Of a DNA stretch of 64,000 bases, positions 22,985 to 34,265 are shown one piece after another. This DNA is from Bettongia penicillata ogilbyi. Taxonomy: Eukaryota > Chordata > Mammalia > Diprotodontia > Potoroidae. The notes under the pieces were generated by a model that was not told where the DNA came from, ran no database searches, and worked only from the letters and a program-made list of their open reading frames with translations. Every line of letters begins with the position of its first letter. Position 1 is the first letter of the stretch. A program made the position numbers and the translations under genes. Location of the stretch: assembly GCA_023548195.1 (NCBI GenBank), contig JAJHZJ010000577.1:922574-986573 (forward strand). Direction: 5' to 3'.

Positions 22985-23430
22985 ATTTGCTTTCACAGGT
23001 TATTTAATCACAACTTGAAACATTATGAACACAAAACAGATTACTGACTTGGGTATCAGAGCCTACACAGTTCTGTGTGAGGATTCTTTCTCCCACTCTG
23101 GTTTTCATTTGTTGGCAAAAGAACTAGAGGAAGGCACCTAGCACACTGGATGGATTGCTTTCTTCCCTCCCTTAATCCTGTACCCCTTGGTATATTTGCA
23201 GATTTTTTGGAGAACACTGACAAGAATTGTACAGGATGTATTGTCAAGGAGGGACTGGTTGTAGCCACACTGACAAACTTATAGATCCACTGAAAATTGA
23301 AAAAATTGAAAGAATTACTGGCCTACTGGCACTCATTAATCTTTAGGCCAGAGTCACATATGAAAAACCTAATTTTACAGGCTCATCATACACCTTGTTT
23401 AAGATTCATGAGATTTCAAAAAGGAGGCAA
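22985..23430 (-). other. DHRSX: Probable 3' UTR and poly(A) region of DHRSX
   Basis: Directly after the stop codon the minus strand runs about 420 bp without a recognisable repeat and then shows ATTAAA (plus-strand 23003-23008), the commonest variant of the AATAAA signal. About 30 nt further on lies a U/GU-rich stretch (minus strand TGTGTGATTTATTTTTGTCT, about 22954-22973), typical of a downstream cleavage element. Cleavage is therefore predicted at about 22980-22992. I saw no AATAAA on the minus strand between the stop and this point. The exact end is inferred. Confidence 0.6.
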
Positions 23431-23634
23431 TTAGGTTGAGATGACTTTGTGGATCACATTAGGTATTCCAACCATCTTGCAACTTTCTGCCCAGAGCTTC
23501 CTCTGTAAGTCCTCATCATAGGTTACATCAGAAGATTTAATCATTTTCTCATGACAAAGGTAACAGCCACCAACTCCTTCTAGCTCTGGTGCAACCGCTG
23601 CATAGATGGATGTGATTGCCCCTTCATCTGGAGT
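23431..23634 (-). CDS. DHRSX: Terminal coding exon of DHRSX (short-chain dehydrogenase/reductase), partial gene
   Basis: The exon encodes 67 residues and a TAA stop (23431-23433). It begins TPDEGAITSIYAAVAPELEG and continues GVGGCYLCHEKM, then VTYDEDLQRKLWAESCKMVG. From memory this closely matches the C-terminus of mammalian DHRSX, an NAD(P)-dependent SDR-family oxidoreductase reported to act in polyprenol-to-dolichol conversion. Only the C-terminal part lies here; the Rossmann glycine motif and catalytic YxxxK are on upstream exons not found in the window. The exon opens in phase 0 right after a 3' splice site (tract TTTTTTCTTCCCACAG, AG at 23635-23636). The open frame extends upstream to a Met near 23670, but that stretch is the polypyrimidine tract and so is not the start. 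No frame break is visible, so the gene looks functional. The human gene is in the X/Y pseudoautosomal region. Another SDR paralogue is possible but less likely. Confidence 0.88.
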   Translation of the reverse strand, partial: TPDEGAITSIYAAVAPELEGVGGCYLCHEKMIKSSDVTYDEDLQRKLWAESCKMVGIPNVIHKVIST

Positions 23635-23662
23635 CTGTGGGAAGAAAAAACTCAAGATGAAA
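23635..23662 (-). promoter_or_regulatory. 3' splice site of the last DHRSX exon
   Basis: On the minus strand a pyrimidine-rich run TTTTTTCTTCCCACAG ends at the exon border, with AG at 23635-23636 and CATTTTCATCTTGAG just upstream as possible branch-point context. It sets the exon start at 23634 and keeps the frame in phase 0. Confidence 0.8.
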
Positions 23663-23724
23663 ATGGGCAACTTGTAGAGTACAGATCACAACAGCACCAT
23701 TAACAACCAAGATTCAGAATGAAA

Positions 23725-23915
23725 GGATAAAGAACTATAGATATTTGGAACTGGGAGGGTCTTGAAAGGGCAGTCTTTTCATTTGACAAATGATAAAACA
23801 GTCCCAGAGAAATTAAGCGAGTTGCCATAGGTCCCATAGTTAAGGGCTACATCAGGACAGCAATCTAGATCTTCTTACTTATGGTTCAGTACTCTAACTA
23901 ATAATACAGTTGTTT
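23725..23915 (-). mobile_element. MIR-type SINE relic
   Basis: TTGACAAATGATAAAACAGT, CCCAGAGAAATTAAGCGAGT, TGCCATAGGTCCCATAGTTA, CAATCTAGATCTTCTTACTT: reversed MIR core and body, just inside the predicted intron. Confidence 0.6.
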
Positions 23916-24500
23916 TTGTATTAAACTTATGGTTCTGATGCAGGGCTGGCAGGCTGTGATAAGAAGTTCTTCAATGAAAGCATCATTATTAATGTTAGTT
24001 TTCTCTGGAGCATATGCATACATTAATAAATCTCCCAGTGGTATGTTTCTCACATGTTGGGTTAATACATTTCAGTAAGCAAACAAAGAATTTTAAAATC
24101 CCTAGTGTAATTATCAATTTTTACAGCTCTTTATTAAGTAGAAATTCTCATTAATTTCACTTGAAGCAGATGAATGTTTAGCCTATTTAAACAAACAACA
24201 TTTTTCAATGAGATGAAATATCAAGACATCAAAAAGGTCCTGCTTTGAATATGACATGCGAAGTTACAACTGAGAATTCACCTCTCTGTAGGTCACGATT
24301 GTCAAGGTGAAAGGTAAATTAAAAGCAACAAATTTAGAAATACTTGGCTAGAATACAAGAATATGTTTTAATTTTAAAGCTATTTTTCTCCCCGCCTTCA
24401 ATCTTCTCTCACAGAATACTGTAGAAAGATGTTCCAGGACCATTACATATGCCTCTACTCCATTCTGTTTCTGAATTCTAAGTTGCCATAGCCAGTCCAG
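23916..24500. other. Intronic DNA without a recognised repeat
   Basis: AT-rich, no frame of interest. It is close to the exon and could hold conserved intronic sequence, which cannot be judged from one genome. Confidence 0.4.
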
Positions 24501-24503
24501 ATA

Positions 24504-25270
24504 TAGTAGAACCTTGGTTTACGAGTAACCTGATTTATGTGTAATCTGGTTTATGTATGCTTTGCTGGACGAGGAAAAGTTTTTTGCAAAATTTGTCTTA
24601 TAGGATGAACAAAAATATGCAATACAAACATCAAAATTTTGTTGAAAAACATGAACAAAATAAGGCTGGAGCAATGAGAGCCATGAATATTTTTAATGAT
24701 AATGCAATGTAACATTTCTACAACATTCTGAAAAAACGTCAAAAACAAGTGTTGTTGGATTCCTGGTCAAAAGCAGATGTAATGAAAAAAACTCAGTGAG
24801 TCAAAACATGAAAGTGATTCTAAAAAATGAAAAATAAGTGAAAGCAGCAGTGTGAGTCTTACTTTTAGTGAGAGTAGCATAAGAGAGAACACTCCCATCA
24901 GTGAAATCCTTGATGTTGTCATAGAAGGAGATTCTCCTTCCAACCAATAACCCTTCCTCTTCCTCCTCCCTATCATCTCCCTCACACCAGCCATGACTCT
25001 TCTGAAAGGTAAAGTGCAGGTTAATTTATCTTGTTTTTAGTTTATATTGTGTACTAATCATTGCTATTGTACTTCAGGTACATTAGGGACAAAAAACTTA
25101 CTTAAAATTATAAATAATTATTTTTATACGAATATTTCTGGGGATACGGTACCAATCATCTGACTTTACATTATTTCCTATGGGAAAATTTGCTTTGTAA
25201 TATGAACAAATTATATGACAAACAGAATCTCAGAATGAATTTAATTCGTAAACCAATGTTCTTTTGTACT
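24504..25270 (+). mobile_element. Tigger-like (pogo/mariner superfamily) DNA transposon, about 770 bp
   Basis: The left end AGTAGAACCTTGGTTTACGA pairs with the inverted right end (minus strand AGTACAAAAGAACATTGGTT TACGA), differing by a 5-bp gap and one base. Inside, 24641-24765 translates as a broken C-terminal transposase segment (NKAGAMRAMNIFNDNAM, then KKRQKQVLLDSW), as in Tigger-type elements. 25160-25215 keeps the TTTCCTATGGGAAAATTTGC word typical of these ends. Internal deletion has removed most of the transposase. Confidence 0.7.
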
Positions 25271-25379
25271 TTAAGGGGATCTAGAAATGTTCTTAGAAAA
25301 AAGCAAGCCGATAATATTCCAGCTAATTGGCTTTTTAATACAGGCACATTTTACTTAGTATAAGGGAACTGATTTCCAT

Positions 25380-25800
25380 GTTCTCATTTCCATTAGAATG
25401 TAAGTTCCCTTGGAAGACATGCATGGCCATCCATGCCAGTAATCCCCGCCTATGCTGGTGGATCCCTTGTCTTCAAGATTTCTAACACCAGTTCAGGGAA
25501 GCTCCTGGGATTCAAGAGTTGCAAGCCTACCCAAAAAGAGTAAGTCAACCCAAGCTGGCAAAGCTAAGCAAATGGAAGTTCTGTGAGTAGCCAATGCATC
25601 TCAAGTTTGGCTTGAGAAGAGAGAAAGAAAGAGGGAGCAAATGAGGGAGGGAGACAGAGACAGAGACAGACATAAAGACAGATGGTGACACAGAAAGAAA
25701 GCGTAAACTCCTTAAAGGCAGGTTTTTGGAGCCTTCCTTTGTATCCTCAATGTTTTGCAAAGCATCTAACACACATCAAGCACTTCAGTAAATGCTTGCA
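25380..25800 (+). mobile_element. L2 3'-end relic (clear at 25700-25800)
   Basis: GTAAACTCCTTAAAGGCAGG, CTTTGTATCCTCAATGTTTT, ACACATCAAGCACTTCAGTA, AATGCTTG give the L2 3' end. A GA-rich run at 25615-25690 lies just upstream. Confidence 0.6.
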
Positions 25801-26770
25801 CAATAATCTTCAGACCTAATAGAAAGGGACTGATGACCTAGGTTAGAAATAATGTCTTGCCCAGGCACCAAGGTCTCAGTCACTCCTTCAGTTATTCATT
25901 GAAGAGTCTCAGAAGCAGTTTTCCCATACAACAGGATCACACGGCAGATAAAGAAGGCTAAATGCTTGTGAGTGGAACAGGGGTGAGCTGAGCACGCATT
26001 AAGGTTACATTAGGGAGGGCATGAGTGTTACACACCCTTGGTGGGGTAGACACACTCTTATTTGTAGAGATGATGCAACTTCTCATCTCTCCTCACGACT
26101 AGGGGTGGTATTGGTTTTGGGAGTGGTTTTGAAAAAGATTGGTGAATGAAGCACAATAAAGGGACCCACTCTTTGAGAATAAGGAAATAAGGAAAAAGGC
26201 TTTGCTTCCATGTTTTGGAAACATACCCTATGTCAGCTGTCTCCTGTATTTCCAGTGGTGGTATGGGGCAGAGATTTGTCTCCCCTTCCACTTCCAAATC
26301 TTCCTTCCCACGTACCTAACCAGGTTCACCTAGGCAATAACATGCTAATTGTCATGCTATGGGCGTAGGGTACAGAATGTCATGGCTGCTCTGGGCCTAC
26401 TTTCCTCCCCACCACCGATACACCAACTGCCAACTGACTGCCACTAAAAAGCAGGTAAGATGGAGTCCTGACAATAGTGTCATCCCCCAGACCACCTGTG
26501 CTTCTTCCAGACCGGTCCTCACAGCAATCATTCCAGGAAACAGTATTATAAGCAACTCTTTTTGCAACTGCCATAGTCCTGCCCCCTCAGAAGAGCTACT
26601 GCAGACCCTACAAAGGACAGTCTTGCCACCCACATTCCTGGCGTAGTCAAATGTTTCAACATCACAAATGGATTTTATTTTACCAGTGGAAATGACATTA
26701 AAGAAGATGCATTGCCATCTGATTTGCTGCCTCAACCTAAAGACCTTCGTAGTTCTCCATATAACTAGCA
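25801..26770. other. Intronic DNA, no gene recognised
   Basis: 26340-26770 is somewhat GC-richer and open on both strands (for example 124 codons on the minus strand, 26397-26771), but no domain, codon bias or splice framework supports a gene. Confidence 0.4.
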
Positions 26771-26774
26771 ACTG

Positions 26775-26920
26775 AAACCTGCTGTAAGTGTTTTCTCCAC
26801 CATTCCTTAGAATCAGAGTCTGTCTATGCTTTTCTATTTGTATTTCCAGTATTTAGCGCAGTGATTTGCATATAAAAAGTGCTTAATATGCATTTCATTC
26901 ATTCATTCATGGTATTTGAG
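26775..26920 (+). mobile_element. L2 3'-end relic
   Basis: ATCAGAGTCTGTCTATGCTT, TATTTCCAGTATTTAGCGCA, GTGATTTGCATATAAAAAGT, GCTTAATATGCATTTCATTC and an ATTCATTCATTC tail. Confidence 0.65.
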
Positions 26921-27404
26921 TACATGCCCAGCTCTCTATTACACTAGAAAGGGGTCTGAGGTACATATGATGAGTTTCTCACCTCTGATGTCAAGGGCAG
27001 GAATTCATTGATTAATCAAGTTACAAGGGATATAGAAGCTGCTAGAAAGGAAGATTGTGATAGGAAGAAGCAAGGGAACAGAATGAGGAACCAGAAAGAA
27101 GACTGAACATAGACAACCAATGATCAGAAAGGCCTGGTCCAGGAAAGCATGTTGTTCCGGACTAGGAGTCCCTTCCTTTTCTAAAGTCTTATGCTGATAT
27201 TTCATTATATAATGAAGATGATGGTGTACTGGTTTGTTTGTTTGTTTTTTAAGAAAAGAGCTAGGAAGTCTTATTAAGATATAAAGATTTCAAATACAGA
27301 TCAACAATGGATATCTGCCATTCAAAGACCAGTTAATCAAAGTTTGAAAAGGAAAGGAAATCACCAGAAGGCTTCGCCACTTAAATTCATGAACCAACTC
27401 ATGA

Positions 27405-27525
27405 AATGTGAGGAATGTGTCACCCAGTAGAATACAAGTCCCTGGAGGGCTTTCTCTGTGTTCAGTATAGAGCCAAACAGATAGTAGGTGCATAATAAAT
27501 ACTTATTGATTTGAGTCAGTTTTGG
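27405..27525 (+). mobile_element. L2 3'-end relic
   Basis: AAGTCCCTGGAGGGCTTTCT, GTGTTCAGTATAGAGCCAAA, CAGATAGTAGGTGCATAATA, AATACTTATTGATTTGAG. Confidence 0.65.
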
Positions 27526-27529
27526 TGGA

Positions 27530-29355
27530 AGGAGAGCCTAGCCTAAGGAAATGACTAATTTTTCATAATTCAAACAATATAGCCTCTAGACAAGAGCAAT
27601 GGATTCCATCCAGTGCTTCAATCTATGCTATAGACTAGAAGAAAGTGGTTGGAGCCATCTTGTCAGGAAAAGACACGCTGGGATTTGGAGTTAACTGGCT
27701 CAGGAGACTGCATTTTCCTTTAATAAGAAGCTCTTTTCCTTTAAGCAGTAACTCAGGCACTACCTTCTAAAATTAAGCCTTTCTTGATTTCCCTGACTAG
27801 CACCTTTCTTGCAGATTACCTTGTATTTAACTACTTTCCATGCATTTGTATTTATTCACTTTAGATTTGTTGTATAAATTTGCGAATAGTTGTTGCTTCC
27901 CCCATGAAAAAGTTAAGCTCATTTTTTACTTCTTGTCCTTGTTTCTCTAGTTTGGCTAGTGAAAGGCACATATCTGAATAAGTATCTGTTCATTACTTAG
28001 TTGGCTGATTAACTCTCCAAGGCAAAGAAGAGTTTTTAAAGTCTAATCTTCTCTCAGTACACATAAACTCTAAAATGGATACTGAAATTTTCTCTCAAAA
28101 TTTTACCCAAGAACCTAAAATGGAACTGAAGTCAAGTTTAAAAATAGAAACCGGTAAAGCTGTCTTTAAGTTCATAATGCCACTGGACAGCTATGGTATA
28201 AATGCTACATTTTTATAGTTGTATCAATAAGAGGATTTTTTCTACCTTGCTTTATTTCTACCTTCCAAAAATATTTTTAATACATATAGTACCAGGCTTT
28301 GATAAGATTTATGTGAAAAAGGCACTCAGGCTAAAATGGCCATTCAATTTCCCTTCCTGTCATTGGATCCAGGCTTCTGAGAGGAATAAGGTGAGTAAAA
28401 CATGCTGCTTTCTCTTGGAAGTGGAATATTCCTGGGACAACGGTAAGGGTAATGCAGGTATATGGGAGGTGAATTACTCTCTTTCAGAGATTCAGACTGG
28501 GCTGTTTGGAAGTTCTCATTTAGTTCTTGTAATATTTTCTCTCCAATAAATAACTATCTTACCTTGAAGCAGTTATTTTTTTTTCCTCACCAAGGTATGG
28601 GCATTTATAGAACCCACAATTAAATCTGAAAATATAACACTTATTTTTATCTCCAAAAAGTCAGAAAAAGTTGCCAGATTGTGCTAGGACCCATTCTCAC
28701 CACTAAGTTAGTTATGGAAGTTTGATTTCTCCCTAGTCCACTTATGGATTTATTTGGATTCCTAATCATTCCATTGCAAATGCTCTTTGCCTCTATGTTT
28801 GCCACAGTTGGCATGGTGAGGTGATTTCTAAACTTAGTGATGAAATCTGGCAGACTGTGAAGCTTCTCTGTTCTGGTGGGAGAGAGGAGAAATTCAATAC
28901 TTCCATTAAGTCAAGAATGGCTAATCATGTTTCTAATACTAATTAGGCAAACAATGAAAACTGGGTCAGAGCCCCACTTTTTTAACTACGAACTTATGAA
29001 TGGGGACTGAAAATTGTTAAAAAGCAATGTACTTATGAAAACTCACACCAAGATTTATTCTGATATCTCCCTGAGGTATGAATATGACTCAAGGTTCTTG
29101 AAGGGTAGGTCAGTGGAGGGCAAATTCTGACACATCCCACCAGGCTGAAAAGGCTTTATGTAAGGGACCTAGGGCAGACAGTATGTCTCTTGAATGAAGA
29201 CCAGCCTTGTGTTGCAGAAGCTGCTCATTAGGTTGACCTCAGGGTGATGAATGGTTTGGCTAAAACATCTCTCACTGATCAGTGATCGAGTCATAACATT
29301 CCACTGGTGGAGCTTTAAACTGTGGTAGCTATTCTAGGGAGGAAAATACACACAC
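27530..29355. other. Intronic DNA, no gene or repeat named
   Basis: Contains one 115-codon plus-strand frame (28202-28549), antisense to the DHRSX direction, with no recognisable motif. Otherwise plain AT-rich sequence. Confidence 0.4.
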
Positions 29356-29359
29356 AAAA

Positions 29360-29595
29360 TCCCAACAGTACCATGCTAGAAGAGTAATTAAACTGAGATA
29401 TCTCTATTGGGCATTTACCCCAGGGCAGTCCAAAGATGTTAAAGACAGAGGAAAAGGTCCCATATATACCAAGATATTTTATAGCAGCACTTGTGGAAGG
29501 CAAAAAGCTAGAAACAACTTGGATGTCCATCAAGTGGGGAAATAGCCAAATAATTTCTGGTATATGACAGTAATAAAATATGAAAAATCTAAAGA
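29360..29595 (+). mobile_element. Old L1 ORF2/3' fragment
   Basis: TATATACCAAGATATTTTAT AGCAGCACTTGTGG, AGAAACAACTTGGATGTCCA and TCAAGTGGGGAAATAGCCAA match the L1 ORF2 C-terminal coding region (consensus ...AAATTGGATGCCCATCAATTGGGGAATGG in this family). Confidence 0.65.
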
Positions 29596-29599
29596 GAAA

Positions 29600-29800
29600 G
29601 AAAGTATGGAATAATGAATAGAAAACTGACCTTGGAGTCAGGGAGACCTGACAACATACTTTGTGTGTGAGCCTGGGCAATTCACTTGATTTCTTTGTTA
29701 TCTAGGCAATTACCTAAGCTTATAAATTATAGAACAGGAGTCAAGTTGCATTGATAAAAGGTATTTTCTCACTGGGAGTTCGTTACACTAATTTGCAAAG
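29600..29800 (+). mobile_element. Marsupial SINE (MAR/MIR-like)
   Basis: GACCTTGGAGTCAGGGAGAC, GTGAGCCTGGGCAATTCACT, then AAGTTGCATTGATAAAAGGT ATTTTCTCACTGGGAGTTC, the tail type also seen at 37075-37130. Confidence 0.7.
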
Positions 29801-30439
29801 CTATGACAATGCAGGCACATATTTCTACTTAATAAAAAATACCTTTGTTTTATTTTTAAATGGGTGAAAACAACCTTTGGACTTCCAAATAATGCAGCAA
29901 CAGAAATAGTATACTAGTAATTAATATAGCAAATAAATAGATCTGCTGCTCATTAATATAATGAACTTTTTTGTTTCCTAGGTCTTTTGCAGGCATGCAA
30001 GTAATTCCTAATCTAGATCTGTTAGGAAAAAAATTGAGTTGCAACTTCTCTGGGTACCATCTCCCTAATTTGCATTTATGGGATTGATCTCCTAAGGGAA
30101 TGTCTACCCTGGTTTCAAGATGTTCTATAGTTCCCAAACTATAGCTCATAAGCCTCCACCTATGTGTTTACCTCTAAAAGTTATCCAAAAGACACAATTA
30201 TTGAAAGCATAGTTTTTTTACTAAAATGGCACTGCATGAATGGTAGTAACAAAAAACTCCCTCCATCAGCCTAAGACATTTCTCCACAGATTCACACAGC
30301 ACCAGCGGGAAGAGTGGGCACTTGTGCATCTAAGGATACAGACGACCTGTGATTTCATTGTGAACTTCAAGGTGAAAAAAGTCCCTCAGTCAATAAAGGG
30401 GTCACCTTCTCCACAACTTATAGTCTTAGAGCTCTGCCT

Positions 30440-30650
30440 AGAACATTGAGATTCTAAGTAATTTGCCCAAGGTCGCACAGAATTTCTTTATATCCCTATT
30501 GTTCAGCAAAGTGTTTGGCAGATAGTAAGCACTTAGCAAATACCTGTTGAAGGATTTATAGTTAATATGTATTAGATATGGAACTTCAATCCAGTTCTTC
30601 ATGGCTTTGAGATCAGCTCTCTCTCCACTGCACCATGCTAACCTTCCTTT
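30440..30650 (-). mobile_element. MIR/MAR-type SINE, broken by L2-like sequence
   Basis: GAGATTCTAAGTAATTTGCC CAAGGTCGCACAG is a reversed SINE body; TTGGCAGATAGTAAGCACTT lies within; CAATCCAGTTCTTCATGGCT and CTCTCTCCACTGCACCATGC complete the reversed SINE head. Confidence 0.6.
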
Positions 30651-30654
30651 AATT

Positions 30655-30775
30655 ATAACACATATGAGTGCTTGTGCACACACTTACATATATATCACAA
30701 TATACACACATATATACTCACATGTATGTAGTATATATTCACACATATACATAATACATTCAATAAATATCAAAG
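30655..30775. repeat. CATATA-type microsatellite
   Basis: ACACACTTACATATATATCA and CACACATATATACTCACATG with further CATATA units. Confidence 0.85.
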
Positions 30776-31707
30776 GCCTTTTGTTAATTATTAGTCATAT
30801 ATTCCTAAGAAGGAGGAAACCTTTCCTGACCACAAGTTAAAGGCCCATAGATAAGAGTGCTTGTAGAGAAAATCATTTCTGGTCTCTGATAAATGAACAG
30901 ATAAGAATATCTTCCCAAAGACCTAAGTCCAAGGATTCTGAAAACCAAGAATTAACATAGAATTAAATGTAAATATGGTCGTGGACTCCCTAAAGTCTCG
31001 AAGGAAACATATTTGAGGAAAGAAAGTAATTAGAAGATAGTAGATCATAAGAGGAAGCAAGGTCCAAATATAAGGGAAGACAAGAAGACAATCCTGAAGT
31101 TGATTCTGAAGGCAGAATCAACAGTGGGCTCAAAGCCAGACCACAAAGGCCTGAAGGAATACAGACCTGATGAAAAAAAAAATACTGATGCTCAACTGCT
31201 GTGTTTCTGTCCAGATCTTGAAATATTCTTCTGATATGTACTCTTTGGATGGGCGAGCCACTGTCTTGTCAAAAAAAAAAGCTCCCATTTAGAAAACACA
31301 TGCTTCTAAGTGGTGGGGGAAAGGAACGGGTGAGTCTTGTCTTCTCTCCAGGCCCCAATCACTTCATTCAGGTTCTTAATCCCAGAAGTCATGTTAAACA
31401 AAGTTGTTATGTAAGAGATCTTCATTTTTGGCACTTGTCCTACACCCTTTTCCTTGTTCTCCCCACTCTTAAACTCCCCCCGCCTTTCTTTTTCCTGAGT
31501 TTCTTTCCCCCTAAAATACCTTTCTTACGTAACAATAGTCTACATCATATCCGCACAACTTAGGTGGGGGCCAAATTTAAAACAGGTTAAACTTCTCTGG
31601 GCTGCAGGTAGGTTTTGAGTCACTCAGTTTCCAAGGTAACTAGAGATAGACTGGTTGATTGCCATGGGTCACGTGACAAAACAGGAAAGTGTACGCAGTG
31701 GTAAAAT

Positions 31708-31768
31708 CCTTTGGCAAGCCACAGGTGACCCACAAGCCATATATTGTGCAGGCCTGATCTACACAGTG
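31708..31768. mobile_element. Possible hAT terminal remnant
   Basis: CCTTTGGCAAGCCACAGGTG ACCCACAAGCCATATATTGT GCAGGCCTGA, reversed, resembles a hAT end of the 'CAGGCCTG...GGCCCGCGGG' type. The partner end was not found. Confidence 0.3.
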
Positions 31769-31769
31769 G

Positions 31770-33275
31770 TATCCATTGATAATAGTTTAGGGTGCTATTT
31801 CAGTCAATGGCATTTATATTTTAATGGGAAACTCTATAGATCCAAAAATATTCAAGATTTAAATGTCTTCTTAAAAAAGGTATCTCAAAAAAAAATTTTT
31901 TTTAAACTGTACAATTAAAAAAGCTAAGGCTTATAGTAAAGGAACTATTTCTGGAAAAGAGATAGGGGCCATGCCCTCAAGGACAGGCCCTGCCTAGCAG
32001 TCGAAGTATTACGTGCCATAGTCGCTGGAGATAGAGACTTCCTTTGAGAGTATGGACAGGCATAACCACACTAGAATATTTCAGGTAATCTAGACACTGG
32101 AATGAACATCTAAATACTTTCTTCTTAAAAGAGTAAAGATCATAGAGAAAAGAATCCAGTTATTTCTTTTTGTGATATGTTCTTTTTGGAATTTAGTATT
32201 AACAAAAAAAATTTGTCTTCTCAGCCTCCCCCATTCTTCAAACCAAATCTTTGGAATGAACATCTAAATTGATAATAAGAATTGTTCATATAGCAGACAT
32301 TTATTTTAAGTGGAATTAACATAATTTATTCCATGTTATGCTAGATTTAAATGTTGGAACAGATTCAGAACTGTCATGTTTAATTCAGGAGTCTAACTAT
32401 GAAAATAAGCTTCTGCTTCACCCCAATACAAGATGGCATCCAAATGGAGTGCTTTGATTTTTAAAGGGTGCAACATCTGTCTCCTCTAATGACTTATAGT
32501 CCCTTCTTCTTGTTTTTTTTTAAATATGAATCAATAAGCAAATGAATCAAAGAAAAAAATAATTAAAACCACCATCCTTTTTGAAAATGCTCTCAATTTG
32601 GGATTCTGCTATGCCTCATGTCAGATCAATGTCCAGTTCAATATCAACCTGGTGAGTTCTTTCAAAACACAGCAAGTCTTGGGCACTACATACAGAAAAG
32701 GCCCACAGAACCATGAATGTTTAATATGCTTTAGCACTAAAGCTGCCACTGCACCAAGATTTTCCAATTAATGATAATAAAAAAAAAAAACCACTGGCAG
32801 AGATGAAACAAGACAAACTTTTCCCAAATTATTTTTCACAGCCATTTAATTTGTTAGAAGCACATGAATACTTAGACCCTTTGAGGAAGAATTTCTCAAG
32901 TTTTTTTGATCCATATATCATTTCTGTGGGGCCATAAAATCTCTGATGAACCATATATGCCCCTCTACTCTCATTGGGCATAACAAGTAATCCTATAAGC
33001 ATTAGCAGAACTAATGGAAAGGAATGGGAGGGGAAAATCATGGAAAGGAGGGGAGAGGGAGGAAGGGACAGAAAAGGAAAGGAAAGATGAAATCAAAGAG
33101 GAAGACAGTTGAGAAGAGGCCACTGAATTTATCAGGTAACAAGTCACTGATATCCTTGGAGAAAACAATTTCAAAAAGCGTTGGGATCAGAAATCCAATT
33201 ATAACTGAGAAATAAGTATGATGGGGGAGGGCTAGCAGCAGGAGGAGCCAGAAATTCTTTCTAGTATCTCTGTCC
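31770..33275. other. Intronic DNA, no gene recognised
   Basis: AT-rich with several A/T homopolymers (31885-31905, 32510-32525, 32778-32790) and a purine-rich run at 33020-33115. Frames across the purine run are low-complexity artefacts. Confidence 0.4.
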
Positions 33276-33279
33276 AAGT

Positions 33280-33425
33280 CTACTCCAGATGACTCAGGAG
33301 GAGAAAGTGAGGTTGGTGACCTTGCACAGCCCTCCCTTATTGAAAACAGTCAAGAGTAAGTCATGTCAACATTTCTCTGATGTCATGGTCCTCTGAAACA
33401 AAGGATGAATACCACAAATCTCCTT
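33280..33425 (-). mobile_element. Marsupial RTE-associated SINE copy
   Basis: Plus strand: GACTCAGGAGGAGAAAGTGA, GGTTGGTGACCTTGCACAGC, CCTCCCTTATTGAAAACAGT, TGTCATGGTCCTCTGAAACA AAGGATGAATACCAC. Reversed, this is the 'CTTTGTTTCAGAGGACCATG ACATCA' repeat whose start also occurs at 22522. Confidence 0.75.
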
Positions 33426-33804
33426 TGTATCTTTTGGGAAATAGTGAGCTTTATCCCAGTAAAAGGGAAGAAATATAGGACAATAGTTTGAGGGAATAAG
33501 AGGATGAAGGTTTGTGGTTGCTACTTTTTTTTTTTATAAAGATGAGGAAGACCTAGCAGGGAGGACACCTCAGGGAAAGTGAGAGGTTGAAGATGAGAGG
33601 AAGGGAAGTAATTACTGATTGGAAGGGATGGGATCAAGGATAAAAGTTGAGGATTTGGCTTAAAAAAAGTATCATCACCTTCTCAGAGATTGATTCAAAG
33701 GCAGAATAGTTACGTAAAGATGTAGAAGGGTATTGAGAAGTAGTAAGAAGGGAGGTCACAATCGATGGCCATTTTCTTAGAAAAAAGGCAAAGTCATCTA
33801 CTAA

Positions 33805-34265
33805 GAAAAAAAGTTGAGTGATCCTCCTTACGCTAGGAGACTTCAATATTCACATAGATTCACACAGATTCTTCGTCAAAATTCCTAATCTCTTAATTCC
33901 TTATTATATCTCAACCACACATAGGAATGGTCACACACTAGACTTCACAATTATTCAGATACATACCATGTCCTTAATCAGAAATTAAGACATTCCCCTA
34001 TCTAACCATAACCTCTTTATTCCACTTTTCCCTAGATTTCACCTTATCCATTCTTTGTCCTCATTAAGACTTCCACTTCCTAACCCCGCCTTGACCTTCT
34101 CTCAGTACTTTTTCAGGTCATTACCCTAGGCTCTGAATTCTCTCTCCTCCCTCTCCATCTTTGACCCAATAGAAAGATGTTTTGCTCTAGAGAGCCCCTG
34201 GACCTACTCATCTCTTGCAAAACCTTATCCCTAGATTACTCACAACATCCTTTTCTCCTACTTAT
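33805..34265 (+). mobile_element. CR1/L2-clade LINE relic, endonuclease region
   Basis: A broken reading gives L-G-D-F-N-I-H-I-D near 33834, then TTHRNGHTLDFTII (33919-33954), then L-S-N-H-N-L-F (33993-34017). These correspond to the GDFN, HxxGxxLDL and SDH motifs of the apurinic-type endonuclease of CR1/L2 elements. The S-D-H aspartate reads as N here, so the catalytic set is lost. Very old. Confidence 0.7.

Noticed and set aside
23635..23670. Upstream extension of the DHRSX frame to a Met at 23670
   Set aside because: These codons are the polypyrimidine tract and AG of the splice acceptor; the homology starts exactly at 23634.
26359..26771. Overlapping frames of 95 (plus), 64 and 124 (minus) codons as a DHRSX exon or other gene
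   Set aside because: No SDR motif, no convincing splice sites at the frame ends and no codon bias; three overlapping open frames point to composition.
28202..28549. 115-codon plus-strand frame as a gene
   Set aside because: No recognisable motif, no initiation or splice context, and AT-rich DNA of this length gives such frames by chance.
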